This document shows positions 22,751 to 31,590 of a DNA stretch of 38,268 nucleotides, in pieces. Numbering within the stretch: position 1 is the first letter of the stretch; each line of letters opens with the position of its first letter. The stretch is from Rhodococcus sp. KRD197 (GTDB lineage: Bacteria > Actinomycetota > Actinomycetes > Mycobacteriales > Mycobacteriaceae): contig NZ_JABFAO010000088.1 in assembly GCF_017168235.1 (NCBI RefSeq), positions 1-38,268 on the forward strand. The letters are read 5' to 3'. The notes beneath the pieces are model-generated. The model searched no databases. It saw nothing but the letters and a program-made list of their open reading frames with translations, and was not told the DNA's origin. Made by a program: the position numbers and the translations under genes.

Positions 22751-23965
22751 CTACAGATCCAACCCTGGCGCCGACGCGAGGTCGACGAGTGAGTCGACGT
22801 CGATTCCGCCACCGAAGCCGAACTGCACGAACGTGTTCGACGGCCGGAGCACCCTCAACCGCTCGGATGGTTGATCGCCACTCGCGAACTCGTCGGTCCA
22901 ACCGGTGACGACGGTGCCGTCGGGCGGGGTTGTTCCGCTCACGCCAGGACTGTCCGACACCTCGGCGTCGCGCCACTCGGTGTTCTCCTCGACCGAGATT
23001 TCGACGGTCAACTCGGTTGTACCGGCGGGTGTTTCCACGTTCACTCTGTTGCAGGCACTTCCACTGCCGTACGACCCTGGGACCAGGTCTCCTATGGGCC
23101 GGTCGGTGCGCGCATCAGGGAAGGAGATGGCCCACTGGTCCGCCAGTGCTGCGCCGAGGCGTTCGACCACATCCTTCGAAAGCGGAGGCACTGGGTTCTC
23201 CCGCGACGACCGGCAGTCGTGACGCGGCGGTGGCGTTCCATCGGGGACTTGTGCACTCACACGCAATTCGGGGTTCGAGACGATATCGCGGAGTTCGTCG
23301 ACCTCCAGCGGAAGCGCCGAATCTTGTCCTTCGCTGGTCGTTCTCGCACTGACGAGAGTGTCCGCGAAGTACGCGATCGCTGTCCGGTGATGTGTCGACA
23401 CCCCGTCGTATTCGGAGACCGCATCCAGCGTATCGACGACGGTGCCGTCGGGAAGCGTCGTTCGTTCGTCGACCCGCCCTTCGGTACACGGCGGTACCTC
23501 ACCGTCCCACGCCTCGGCCGACACCCTCGGCGAAGCATCGGTACCGCCGCGACCGACGACGCCGGAGGCCGTACTGTCGCCGCCGATGTCCTCGACCGTG
23601 ATTCCGTTCCCGATCGTGGCGTCTTTCGGGTAGATGTCCATCGGCTGGAACACCAAGGACTCCGAAGGGGCAGCGAACTCCAATTCCACATCGGTGGGCA
23701 ATGATTCGATCAACGCTTCCGACATCGCCGACGCCTTCGCTGCCGTCAGCCAGGGGTAATCGGGGTTGTCGTATGTACCCCTGTAGGAGCCGATAGTGAA
23801 GGAGAACCCCTCCCCGGCGGGAAAGACCACCTCGCAGCCAGGTATGGCCTCGACGTCGGGCTGCGGATGGTTGGTCACACCGGCAACCACCATTCCGACG
23901 GTCACGACCGCCGCCACGACCGCGACGTCGATCCACACCCCACCGCGTCGCATCTTGGTTCGCAC
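22751..23965 (-). CDS. Membrane-anchored extracytoplasmic protein with apparent internal duplication, function unknown
   Basis: A 404-residue protein with one N-terminal transmembrane helix (about residues 12-30) and the rest exported. The exported part seems to consist of two related units, about 44-236 and 250-404. Each begins with a Cys and a helix-rich stretch, contains a second Cys-bearing segment, then a PDGTVV turn (172-177 and 348-353), and ends in L-x-D(I/L)-(V/A)-S-x-P-x-L. GTG 23965 is taken as the start, 16 bases after the stop of the SUKH protein gene; an ATG four codons on is an alternative. No family recognised. Confidence 0.7.
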   Translation of the reverse strand: MRTKMRRGGVWIDVAVVAAVVTVGMVVAGVTNHPQPDVEAIPGCEVVFPAGEGFSFTIGSYRGTYDNPDYPWLTAAKASAMSEALIESLPTDVELEFAAPSESLVFQPMDIYPKDATIGNGITVEDIGGDSTASGVVGRGGTDASPRVSAEAWDGEVPPCTEGRVDERTTLPDGTVVDTLDAVSEYDGVSTHHRTAIAYFADTLVSARTTSEGQDSALPLEVDELRDIVSNPELRVSAQVPDGTPPPRHDCRSSRENPVPPLSKDVVERLGAALADQWAISFPDARTDRPIGDLVPGSYGSGSACNRVNVETPAGTTELTVEISVEENTEWRDAEVSDSPGVSGTTPPDGTVVTGWTDEFASGDQPSERLRVLRPSNTFVQFGFGGGIDVDSLVDLASAPGLDL

Positions 23966-23981
23966 CAGAGGAGCCTATCGG

Positions 23982-25454
23982 TCAGCTGCGGTACTCCCAC
24001 TGCAAGTGCCCCTCGACGATCTCGTGACGCCACCCGCCGGCGAAGGGCGCTCCCGTCTCGAGGCTTTCGGCGAGGTCCGCGAGCAACGCGCTGATGGAGA
24101 TCCACTGTGGCCCTTCGTCATCGGAATCCACTTTGTCGAAAATGGTCACACAGCCGTACAGCTCGCCCGGGCGTGTGTCGACGAACAGGAAGTTTCCGTC
24201 CAGTCCTGCGATCGGAATGAACTCGTCGAGGAAAGTCCACGCAGCTTTGCCTGCGGTGCCTTCGATCACCCGCGTCGGATCGTTCTGCGCGTCGCCGCTC
24301 TGCCATATGTCGGTCATCAGTGCCCGCTCGTCGAGCATCGCGTCGAGACCGAACAGCTCGTGCTGGGGGAACAGCGCCATCCACGGCTCACGAGGAAGCC
24401 CGTCGACGCATCGGAACAATTCGACGAGCTCGCTGGGCCACTCGACGCCGGTCTGCTGCGCGACCTCGGCAATGCGTTCGTCATCGGCGCCAGTAATGAT
24501 GAAGTTCGGAATCGTCCTGCGAAACCACGCGGCGATTCGATCCCACTGCTGCCTCACATCCGACGACGGCGTCGAGTAGCGCACAGGCGGGCGCGCTGCG
24601 CGGGTGGCAGTAGCCGCTGCACGCTCTACTGCGGCGTGCCGTTCACCTTCGATCGCGTCGAGAACGAACTGCGTCAGGTCTGCCTTCGATGCCGCCGGGT
24701 CTCCGAAACCCCTGACCCAGGCAAACTCGGACCCCAATGCCACGAAGATGGGTGACAGCGGCCCGGCTTCGGCGGTCTCCCGATGCAGAAGGTCGAGGCC
24801 CGTATCGATGATCACGCGCAATGCATCGGCGCGCGTCGCCTCGCGCCCAATAATTGCAACGGACCGACCCGGTGTCGAGGTGGGGCACGCGACTTCCCAT
24901 CGCACGGCATCGTCGGAATCGGTCGGCGTTTCCTCCGGTGCCACTATGCGGCGGGGGCGCCCTTGTTCGTCCAGCATCATCGCAGGAGTGAGCTCGAAGA
25001 GATGCTGTTCCAACCCGGTGTCTTCGCGGAAGCGTCGAAACACTCGATAGGTGACCTTGGAGGGCAGGATGATCTGCGCGAGGTCGACGAACTCCTCGTG
25101 CACCACCCCGTCGGGTGTCTCGACCCGCAACGGTGCCACCGCGTCGAATGTCCCCGACGCTTCGAGGGTCCACCCCTTCGGCACGTGGTCGGTGGGCGGA
25201 CGGTAGGCCATATCGATGGTCACGGCGACCTGTCCGGGGCTCGACGCACTCACCGACACACCTCTGGGCGACGCCGACACCACCGACACCGGGCTCGGAA
25301 CGGCGCGCACCCTCTCGCCCGTCGACACCAGCGTGTACCAACCTTCGGGGACCGCGATGTTCGCCGTGTTCACGATGTCCGAACCTACTTGCCAGCGGAC
25401 CGACTCGCGGGTGGGGGCGGCTGTCCGCGCCACTGGGAGGTTGGCTCGGCGCAC
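23982..25454 (-). CDS. Protein with C-terminal SMI1/KNR4 (SUKH) domain
   Basis: A 490-residue protein. Roughly residues 310-480 fit the SMI1/KNR4 or SUKH fold: WPSELVELFRCVDG, then FPQHELFGL, then IPIAGLDGNFLFVDTRPGELYG. SUKH proteins are often immunity factors against polymorphic toxins or assembly proteins. The N-terminal 300 residues are not recognised; residues 20-130 look beta-rich (PEGWYTLVSTG, VAVTIDMAYRPP). No signal peptide is visible. GTG 25454 follows a purine-rich AGAAGAGG stretch. It heads a three-gene leftward operon with the membrane-anchored 404-residue protein. No toxin gene adjoins it. Confidence 0.7.
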   Translation of the reverse strand: MRRANLPVARTAAPTRESVRWQVGSDIVNTANIAVPEGWYTLVSTGERVRAVPSPVSVVSASPRGVSVSASSPGQVAVTIDMAYRPPTDHVPKGWTLEASGTFDAVAPLRVETPDGVVHEEFVDLAQIILPSKVTYRVFRRFREDTGLEQHLFELTPAMMLDEQGRPRRIVAPEETPTDSDDAVRWEVACPTSTPGRSVAIIGREATRADALRVIIDTGLDLLHRETAEAGPLSPIFVALGSEFAWVRGFGDPAASKADLTQFVLDAIEGERHAAVERAAATATRAARPPVRYSTPSSDVRQQWDRIAAWFRRTIPNFIITGADDERIAEVAQQTGVEWPSELVELFRCVDGLPREPWMALFPQHELFGLDAMLDERALMTDIWQSGDAQNDPTRVIEGTAGKAAWTFLDEFIPIAGLDGNFLFVDTRPGELYGCVTIFDKVDSDDEGPQWISISALLADLAESLETGAPFAGGWRHEIVEGHLQWEYRS

Positions 25455-25510
25455 TACAACCCTGACCTCTTCTGATGCCCATGTCCGATTTATGTCGGTA
25501 TCGTGGATTC

Positions 25511-25843
25511 ATGGGCAGCAGCACCATCGACGACGGCTCGCACCAAGGTGGCGGCCGCCGACGTTGGCGTGCGGGCGACGGCATGACGGCCATCGGCGTG
25601 GTGTTGGGAATTCTGCTGCTCGTGGGCTTGCTGGTGCGATTCTGGGTGCTGATTCTCGCGGTCGTGATCATCGCTATCGCGGTGTGGCTGATTCACGACA
25701 GCAGGGTGCAGCGGCAGGTCCGCCGCGATCTGGAAGAGCAGCGGCGAGCCGATCTCCGATCACGCGCCGACGCCGAACATCAGGCCTTCCTGCGTGGCGA
25801 GCGCCGCGGGCTGTACGGGCAGTACGAACCGCCGGAGGTATGA
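25511..25843 (+). CDS. Small membrane protein, hypothetical
   Basis: A 110-residue protein with a polar Gly/Arg-rich N-terminus, two adjacent hydrophobic helices between about residues 25 and 63 (IGVVLGILLLVGLLV and VLILAVVIIAIAVWLI) and a long basic-acidic helix (RVQRQVRRDLEEQRRADLRSRADAEHQ). No family recognised. An ATG 12 codons upstream at 25475 is the alternative start; neither has a good Shine-Dalgarno. Divergent from the SUKH protein gene. Confidence 0.65.
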   Translation: MGSSTIDDGSHQGGGRRRWRAGDGMTAIGVVLGILLLVGLLVRFWVLILAVVIIAIAVWLIHDSRVQRQVRRDLEEQRRADLRSRADAEHQAFLRGERRGLYGQYEPPEV

Positions 25844-25957
25844 GGGATCGACGCGTTGGTCGGGGGTTCGGCTCACTGCGGCCAGACGAAGATGACGAGC
25901 ACCAACCACGGTTCGCTCGAGAGGCGACCACTCACTACGCACGCTAAAGTCCTGGGC

Positions 25958-27016
25958 ATGTCACGAACGCTTCGTCGGTGGAAAACCCGCGCGCTGGCTG
26001 TTGCTGCGGCCGCTTGCCTTGCGGCAGGCTCCGGCCTCATCGTCGGCCCATCGGCCGTTGCGGCGCCCGGATCCGGATACGGCTTCGCCGCGGGCGGGAC
26101 ACTGCTCACGTTGCCGCAGGGTGAGTTGGACCGCGAGCTCGAAGCAGCCGCAGGCCTTGGCGCCCAGTGGCTACGCGTCGAGGTCAGTTGGCGAAACGTA
26201 GAACCGCAGCTCGGTGTCTTCGATTGGTCCAACGTCGACCGCGTGATCGACTCCGCGAACCGCCACGGTTTGCAGGTACTCGGACTCGTCAGTTACGCAC
26301 CCTCGTGGGCTCAAGTACCCGGACCGTGGACGTTGACGCCGGGTGGTCGCCCGGCGGACCCGCAGGCATTCGGCAACTTCGCAGGTCGAGCGGCTGCTCG
26401 CTACGCGTCGACGGTCACCCACTGGGAAGTGTGGAACGAGCCGAATCTCCCCTTGTTCTTCTCACCCTTGCCTGACGTCGACGCCTACGCCGCAATCTTG
26501 CAGGCGTCGTACGGCGCGATCCATGCGGCGGTTCCCGGAGCGACCGTGATCAGTGGCGGGGTTGCAATCGGAAACAACACCGGCGTCACGGTAGCGCCGG
26601 AGACATTCGTCGAAGAACTGTACAAGCGTGGGGCGGCTGGCTACACCGACGCAATCGCAGTGCACCCCTACACATTCCCGTACACCCCGTACGATGACCA
26701 GCTCGGAAACTGGGACGATGTCGCGGCCGTGCGAGATGTCATGGTGCGCAATGGTGATGCTGGAAAGAAGATGTGGATCACCGAGTTCGGTGCGCCGACA
26801 GGGGTCGCACCTGATGCGGTGAGCGACGTTCATCAAGCCCGCATTCTCGCCGACGGAATCTCGGCGTCGGAGGGGCTCGACTTCACTGGCCCGGTCTTCC
26901 TCTATTCGATCCGAGACAACGGTCCCAACCTCGGTGATCGCGAGCAGAATTTCGGTGTGTTGAGAGGTGACTTTTCCGAGAAGCCGGCCGCGGACGCACT
27001 GCGCAACGCGAACTAG
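25958..27016 (+). CDS. Secreted clan GH-A glycoside hydrolase (GH39/PslG-like)
   Basis: A 352-residue exported glycosidase. A signal peptide precedes AVAA at 33-36. The TIM-barrel shows WEVWNEPNLP with the acid/base Glu161 on strand 4 and WITEFGAP with the nucleophile Glu276 on strand 7, the two-glutamate retaining pattern of clan GH-A, close to GH39 enzymes such as PslG. It lacks the C-terminal LGFP region of its two neighbours. TAAAGT ends 7 bases before the ATG, so the message may be leaderless. It is convergent with the next glycosidase, sharing a CTAG in which both stop codons lie. Confidence 0.85.
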   Translation: MSRTLRRWKTRALAVAAAACLAAGSGLIVGPSAVAAPGSGYGFAAGGTLLTLPQGELDRELEAAAGLGAQWLRVEVSWRNVEPQLGVFDWSNVDRVIDSANRHGLQVLGLVSYAPSWAQVPGPWTLTPGGRPADPQAFGNFAGRAAARYASTVTHWEVWNEPNLPLFFSPLPDVDAYAAILQASYGAIHAAVPGATVISGGVAIGNNTGVTVAPETFVEELYKRGAAGYTDAIAVHPYTFPYTPYDDQLGNWDDVAAVRDVMVRNGDAGKKMWITEFGAPTGVAPDAVSDVHQARILADGISASEGLDFTGPVFLYSIRDNGPNLGDREQNFGVLRGDFSEKPAADALRNAN

Positions 27017-28536
27017 TACGCGACCACCTCCGTGCCGGTGGTGGGTGACCAGATGATCCGGCCGTTTTCGAAGTCGATTGCGCGACTAGCGGTTCCGTTG
27101 TAAGCGTATTCGTCGGTCGTCGGGAAACCGAGGTTTTCCGTATGCGCGGCAAGGATTGCTCCGTAGACAGCGTGAGTTCCTGTCGACGACTGACTGAAAA
27201 TGCGGAAACCTCCAGGAATATCGAAGTCCTGGCGCCCGTTGACGAAGGGCCCCACCGGAACGTACTGCCAGTAGCGTGCAAGTCTGCCAACTTCTGGTGG
27301 CGAATTGAACCACCCGTTGTTGGTCAAGAATCGCGTGCCGTTCTCATGTTCCTGGCCGAAGCCGGCGGTGAGGGCGTACACGGGCAGTACCGGAGGCCCG
27401 AGCGCAGGGTCGGCGTTGGCGCTGAAAACCGAGCCCTCCTCCCGCTGAGGCATACCCATGCTCTGCAGTGCCTGGACGCCCCAGATCGCTGTTTTCGGAG
27501 TGTAGTCGGTGCGAACAACACCGAAGGTGTCCTCGGTGTGGTTGCTATCGGAGTTCGCATCGCGCACGGTATAGATGTAGAACGGCCCAGCGTAAGAGAC
27601 TTCCGTCCACTCCCTCAGTGAGGCCATCAGCAGGTCCGACTGGGCTTGTTCCGACAACACCGACGTTGGTGCTCCGTATTCGGTGATCCAGATCTTCTTG
27701 TCGCCCTCGTTATTTGCTTTCATCATTTCGTGCATCTGCAGCATTTGGCGCATTGGTGAGTTGTCGTACAGCGCCCCAAAAGAGAACGGGTGCTCGAACT
27801 CGTACGGATGGAAGGACAAAGCGTCGAAATGCCCTTTCAGTCCGGCGGCGTACATTTGGCCGAGAAAGTTGATGGCATGTACTGTTCCGTCTCCATCGAA
27901 CGTGGGCCCGAGCGCACCGGCGACGACTGTCGCGTTGGGATTCGCTCCCTTGATCGCTATGTAGGCTGCGCGCACCATCTGGGTATAGAAGGCAGCGTCC
28001 GGATCGGGCGAGAAGAACATACGACCGTTCGGCTCGTTCCAGATCTCGAACGACGAGATTCGACCGCTGTAGCGAGCCGCGGCGCTGGCCGCGAACGTTG
28101 CGTACAAGTCGGCAGTTCTTGGCCGAGCAGTAGGCAGTGGGTTGGACCCGTAGGCGGCCCACGGGGGGCATGACAGAAGGATTGCGAGAATCTGTAGGTT
28201 TCGGGCTCGAGCCGCGTCGACGATATAGTCCGTCATCGCCCAGTCGTAGGTCGATTGGGTGGGTTGCACGAAATACCACATGATGTCGATGCGAACGACA
28301 GTCCCTCCGGAGGCGAGAATGGCGTCGAGGGTCGCATCGATGTCGGCCTGAGTGCCGAAGAGCACGTTCGATCCGAGTGAGAAGCCCACAGGGAAGGTGT
28401 ATCCAGCAGCGAGTTCGACCTCGGTCTCGGCGAGGCGCTCACGCTGATCGAAGCTGGCACCAGCGACCGCGAGCGCGCCGAGTCCGGCTACGGCAGCGGC
28501 AGCTCCGATGAATTGGCGACGGGAGGAAACGTGCAT
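27013..28536 (-). CDS. Exported clan GH-A glycoside hydrolase with C-terminal LGFP-type repeat
   Basis: A 507-residue protein. The N-terminus carries a twin-arginine-like signal (SSRRQFIGAAAAVAGLG). The TIM-barrel has EIWNEPN with acid/base Glu168 and WITEYGAP with nucleophile Glu286. The C-terminal 130 residues contain ENLGFPTTDEY and DFENGRIIWSP, one recognisable LGFP unit, a repeat that tethers proteins to the mycolic cell envelope. AAGAGG precedes the ATG. It is a paralogue of the lipoprotein glycosidase at 28779. A polymer of the nearby locus is the likely substrate, by analogy with PslG in the Psl cluster. Confidence 0.86.
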   Translation of the reverse strand: MHVSSRRQFIGAAAAVAGLGALAVAGASFDQRERLAETEVELAAGYTFPVGFSLGSNVLFGTQADIDATLDAILASGGTVVRIDIMWYFVQPTQSTYDWAMTDYIVDAARARNLQILAILLSCPPWAAYGSNPLPTARPRTADLYATFAASAAARYSGRISSFEIWNEPNGRMFFSPDPDAAFYTQMVRAAYIAIKGANPNATVVAGALGPTFDGDGTVHAINFLGQMYAAGLKGHFDALSFHPYEFEHPFSFGALYDNSPMRQMLQMHEMMKANNEGDKKIWITEYGAPTSVLSEQAQSDLLMASLREWTEVSYAGPFYIYTVRDANSDSNHTEDTFGVVRTDYTPKTAIWGVQALQSMGMPQREEGSVFSANADPALGPPVLPVYALTAGFGQEHENGTRFLTNNGWFNSPPEVGRLARYWQYVPVGPFVNGRQDFDIPGGFRIFSQSSTGTHAVYGAILAAHTENLGFPTTDEYAYNGTASRAIDFENGRIIWSPTTGTEVVAY

Positions 28537-28739
28537 TGGTAATTCCTCTTGTTCTCTAGATCAGTGAAAGCCCTAGAAAAGCTATCAAACTACCAATTCG
28601 ACCTTTTGCAAAATCGAAAGATAAGCGGAGAGATTCGTAGAATTCTTGGCGCGCGTTTCCAGTTGATTGCTTTGCATTCTTGGCTGATTGAATGGCCAAT
28701 GGATACCTGCGAGCCGGTTGTTTACTACGGAAAGCTACG

Positions 28740-28776
28740 CCGATCAGCTGAGTGCATCGATGCACTCAGTGGTCGG
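28740..28776 (-). terminator. Terminator hairpin after the lipoprotein glycosidase
   Basis: CTGAGTGCATC/GATGCACTCAG (28748-28769) is a perfect 22-bp palindrome, extended on both sides by further pairing (28740-28747 with 28770-28776, one bulge), starting 2 bases beyond the leftward stop at 28779. It ends the nine-gene polysaccharide operon. The AT-rich 28551-28739 stretch downstream should hold the promoter of the glycosidase at 27013. Confidence 0.65.
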
Positions 28777-28778
28777 TT

Positions 28779-30290
28779 TTATCTGCGGACAATTTCAGCC
28801 GGAAAGCCCGGGGACCACGCGATTCGACCGTATTCGAAGTCGACAACCGTCCGACCGGTCACGGGGTCCGTGTGCTCGCCTGTAACGGGGAAACCGACGG
28901 TCGAATCCCATGCCTCGAGGATCGCCCCAGCGACAACGTGCGTTCCGACGTCGGGTCGGCTGAAGACGCGGAGGCCACCTTCGGATCGCAGCTCTTGCAT
29001 ACCGTTTGCGAACAATCCATACGGTACGCGTTGAACAGCTCGTGCTGCCGCCGCAACCGCAGGCGGGGAGGTCGTGAACTCGCTTTGGCTGACGAATCGC
29101 GAGCCGTGCTCGAATTCCTGCCCCAAACCGTCGCCTATCCGGTACACCGGACTTACCGCGGAACCCAGATTCGGATCGGCATTCAACTGGAAGTACTCTG
29201 CTTCCGGTCTCAAGGGAATCCTCGCGGACATCAGCGCCGTCAATGCAGGCAGTGCCGGTTTGGGGCTGAAATCGCTGTGCACTACTCCGAAATTGTCTTC
29301 CGGGTCGCTCGACCCGGTATCGCCGTCGCGAACGGTATAGACGAAGAAGGGGCCGTGAAAGGCGACTTCCTGCCACTGTTGGACCGACTCGGTGATGAGT
29401 TCAGCGGCCCGCTGCTCATCGACAGCACTTGTCGGGGAGCCGTATTCGGTGATCCAGATCGGCACGGCGCCGTCGCCCCTGCTCGTCATCAACGCGTGCA
29501 TCGTGATCATCTGACGCATGGGCGAATTCTCGAACAGAGTTCCATTCGCGAGCGGAGAGATGTAGTCGTACGGATGATACGAGAGCGCATCGAAGTGCCC
29601 CTGCGCACCGGCGTCGTACATCGCTTCGAGGAACTCGACCGGTGCGATGTTGATGTCGGATGTATCGGTGGCGCCCAAAGCGCCGGCGACGACGAAGGCC
29701 TCTGGGTCTGCCGCCTTGATCGCCCGGTACGCAGCAATCAGCATTGCCGTGTACAGAGCCGGGTCCGGTAGCGGCTCGAAGAAAAGTTTGCCGTTGGGTT
29801 CATTCCAGATCTCGTACTGGGTGATGGTGCCGCGGTAGCGGTCGGCGACCACGCCGGCGAAGGTCCCGTACCGCTGCGCGGACCGAGGGTGTGCCGTGTG
29901 CTTGTCGACGGCCCCCGCCCACTGGGGTGTATTGGTGATGGTTGCGAGAATCCTCAGACCGCGTGCGGCGGCGTGCTCCAGGATCCGATCCATTGGGCGC
30001 CAGTCGAAATCGCCATCGAACGGTTCGGTGAACGTCCAGGAGACATCGACGCGTACCGAATCGACACCGGCGGACGCCGCGATATCGAATACGCGGGTGA
30101 CGTCGGCATCCTCGGCCCACAGGATGGAAGAGCCGAGCGAGAATCCCACCACAAGAGTTGGCGTCGCGAAGCCGTCCGGCTCTTCCATGTCGGTCTCACC
30201 AGTTCGGGTGGCGCAAGCTGTGACGACGAGACCCGTCGCCGCAGCGCCGATGAATGCCCGACGGGACAGCCGTGTGTGTAGCGAACTCAG
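28779..30290 (-). CDS. Clan GH-A glycoside hydrolase, Tat-type lipoprotein with LGFP-like C-terminus (apparent CTG start)
   Basis: From the first ATG (30188) the protein has 469 residues and no signal. The frame stays open upstream: 34 more codons give (L)SSLHTRLSRRAFIGAAA...VVTACATRTG, that is a twin-arginine SRRAFIG and a lipobox VTAC. No ATG, GTG or TTG exists in this extension before the in-frame stop; CTG 30290 is the only near-start. The length, 503 residues, then equals that of its 507-residue paralogue. EIWNEPN carries the acid/base Glu164 and WITEYGSP the nucleophile. GFPVTGEH...FEYGRIAWSP is the LGFP-like unit. Likely a lipoprotein on the outer face of the plasma membrane. Confidence 0.82.
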   Translation of the reverse strand: MSSLHTRLSRRAFIGAAATGLVVTACATRTGETDMEEPDGFATPTLVVGFSLGSSILWAEDADVTRVFDIAASAGVDSVRVDVSWTFTEPFDGDFDWRPMDRILEHAAARGLRILATITNTPQWAGAVDKHTAHPRSAQRYGTFAGVVADRYRGTITQYEIWNEPNGKLFFEPLPDPALYTAMLIAAYRAIKAADPEAFVVAGALGATDTSDINIAPVEFLEAMYDAGAQGHFDALSYHPYDYISPLANGTLFENSPMRQMITMHALMTSRGDGAVPIWITEYGSPTSAVDEQRAAELITESVQQWQEVAFHGPFFVYTVRDGDTGSSDPEDNFGVVHSDFSPKPALPALTALMSARIPLRPEAEYFQLNADPNLGSAVSPVYRIGDGLGQEFEHGSRFVSQSEFTTSPPAVAAAARAVQRVPYGLFANGMQELRSEGGLRVFSRPDVGTHVVAGAILEAWDSTVGFPVTGEHTDPVTGRTVVDFEYGRIAWSPGFPAEIVRR

Positions 30291-30321
30291 TGCCGTTCAC
30301 CACCGATGCCGTCACGCACGG

Positions 30322-31590
30322 TCATGCGCGCCAATTCATGGCGGGCTTCTCGACGAAGTGGAACGTTGCGCTCGCGAGTACGAGTGTGATGAGCGAGACG
30401 GCTACAAGGCCCCATACGAGTCCGATGGGGGAATTCTGAACAGGTAGATGAAACCGCTCGGCCAAGATCATGACCGGGTAGTGCCAGAGGTACATCGACA
30501 GCGAGATGGTGCCGACGTATCGCAGTGGACGCCAGTCGGTGGCGACCGCGATCCAGGAGCGTTCACCTCGGGCCAGCGGGGCGATGATCAACAGGATGAG
30601 TGATGCCGCGGCGACCGAGAAGATCGTCGGTAGAAACCGCGGGTTGAGGACGAAAGCCGCGAGGCTTGCGAACGTGAACCCGAACATCGACGCGGCGAGC
30701 AACCACTGTATGCGGGCAGTGGACCAGGTCGCTGCCGCGCCGCGACCGAGGGCGACGAAGACTACCGCGGCGACCATCCCGATGGCGAAGTTGTCGGCCA
30801 GAGCGAGGAAGCTACGTGAGAGCACCGCTATCCAGTTGGGCCCCCAATACGCCTCGAGCGGTGAGTATTCGGGGTGTGCAGCTTGAAGCAGGCTCACAAT
30901 GTAGTTGGTGACAACACCGATCACGAGCAGGACAGCAGGCCCGATCAGCGCCAGACGGTAAGCCGACAACTGTATACGTCCACGTAGGGCAAACGTTGCG
31001 AACCCGATGACCGGGAGCACGAGGTAGAAGCCCCATTCTGTGGTGAGTGACCACGCCGGGTTCAAACCTGTTTGCAGCGTCGAGGGAAAGAGTGACTGCG
31101 TCAGAGTGAACTGGGCCAGCAGGTTGAGCGGGTTGGTGATCATGCCGGTTCCTTCGTCGCCATCGGCCCATCCGACGGTGACAGGGCTGACGAGATACGA
31201 CGCCTGCAGAACGAAGTTGCTGATTACGAAGATGAACAGGTAGCCAGGGAAGACTCGCCTCACCCTGCTGACGAAGTATTTCGCCGTGTCGGGCGCCGAA
31301 GATCCGGATTCGAGTCTCTTGATGAACGGCAGGTACAGCAGGAATCCGGACAAGACGAAGAAGAAGGTCAGTGCTTGTCCGAGAAAATCGAGGCGGGTCG
31401 CGTTGAGAATGCCCGGTGTGTAGTGCACCGCCACGTGCACGAGAATGACGCAGAGGCAGGCGAGGCCGCGTGGTCCCTCGAGTCCGGCCAGCCACATACG
31501 TTTCGCGCCCGGCGGTGTCGTGTCCCGTGGTGTCGCATCGTTGGCAGGGGGCGCCGCAACGGTGGGTTCGGTACGCCGGCGCCTAGCCAT
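30322..31590 (-). CDS. Acyltransferase-3 family membrane protein (OafA-like)
   Basis: A 422-residue polytopic membrane protein. RGLACLCVILVHVAVHY near residues 41-57 is the first helix of the acyltransferase-3 family with its catalytic-type His, and about nine further helices follow, ending in SMYLWHYPVMI and FVEKP. These proteins O-acylate sugars of surface polysaccharides. The start ATG 31590 overlaps the upstream gene by 8 bases. A 35-residue cytoplasmic Pro/Thr-rich head precedes the first helix. Confidence 0.88.
   Translation of the reverse strand: MARRRRTEPTVAAPPANDATPRDTTPPGAKRMWLAGLEGPRGLACLCVILVHVAVHYTPGILNATRLDFLGQALTFFFVLSGFLLYLPFIKRLESGSSAPDTAKYFVSRVRRVFPGYLFIFVISNFVLQASYLVSPVTVGWADGDEGTGMITNPLNLLAQFTLTQSLFPSTLQTGLNPAWSLTTEWGFYLVLPVIGFATFALRGRIQLSAYRLALIGPAVLLVIGVVTNYIVSLLQAAHPEYSPLEAYWGPNWIAVLSRSFLALADNFAIGMVAAVVFVALGRGAAATWSTARIQWLLAASMFGFTFASLAAFVLNPRFLPTIFSVAAASLILLIIAPLARGERSWIAVATDWRPLRYVGTISLSMYLWHYPVMILAERFHLPVQNSPIGLVWGLVAVSLITLVLASATFHFVEKPAMNWRA

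Noticed and set aside
22492..25454. Toxin-immunity or contact-dependent inhibition locus
   Set aside because: A SUKH domain alone is not enough; no toxin, secretion or WXG100-type gene is seen around it.
30188..30188. ATG 30188 as the start of the lipoprotein glycosidase
   Set aside because: It would remove a complete Tat-lipoprotein signal that is encoded directly upstream in frame and would make the protein 34 residues shorter than its paralogue.
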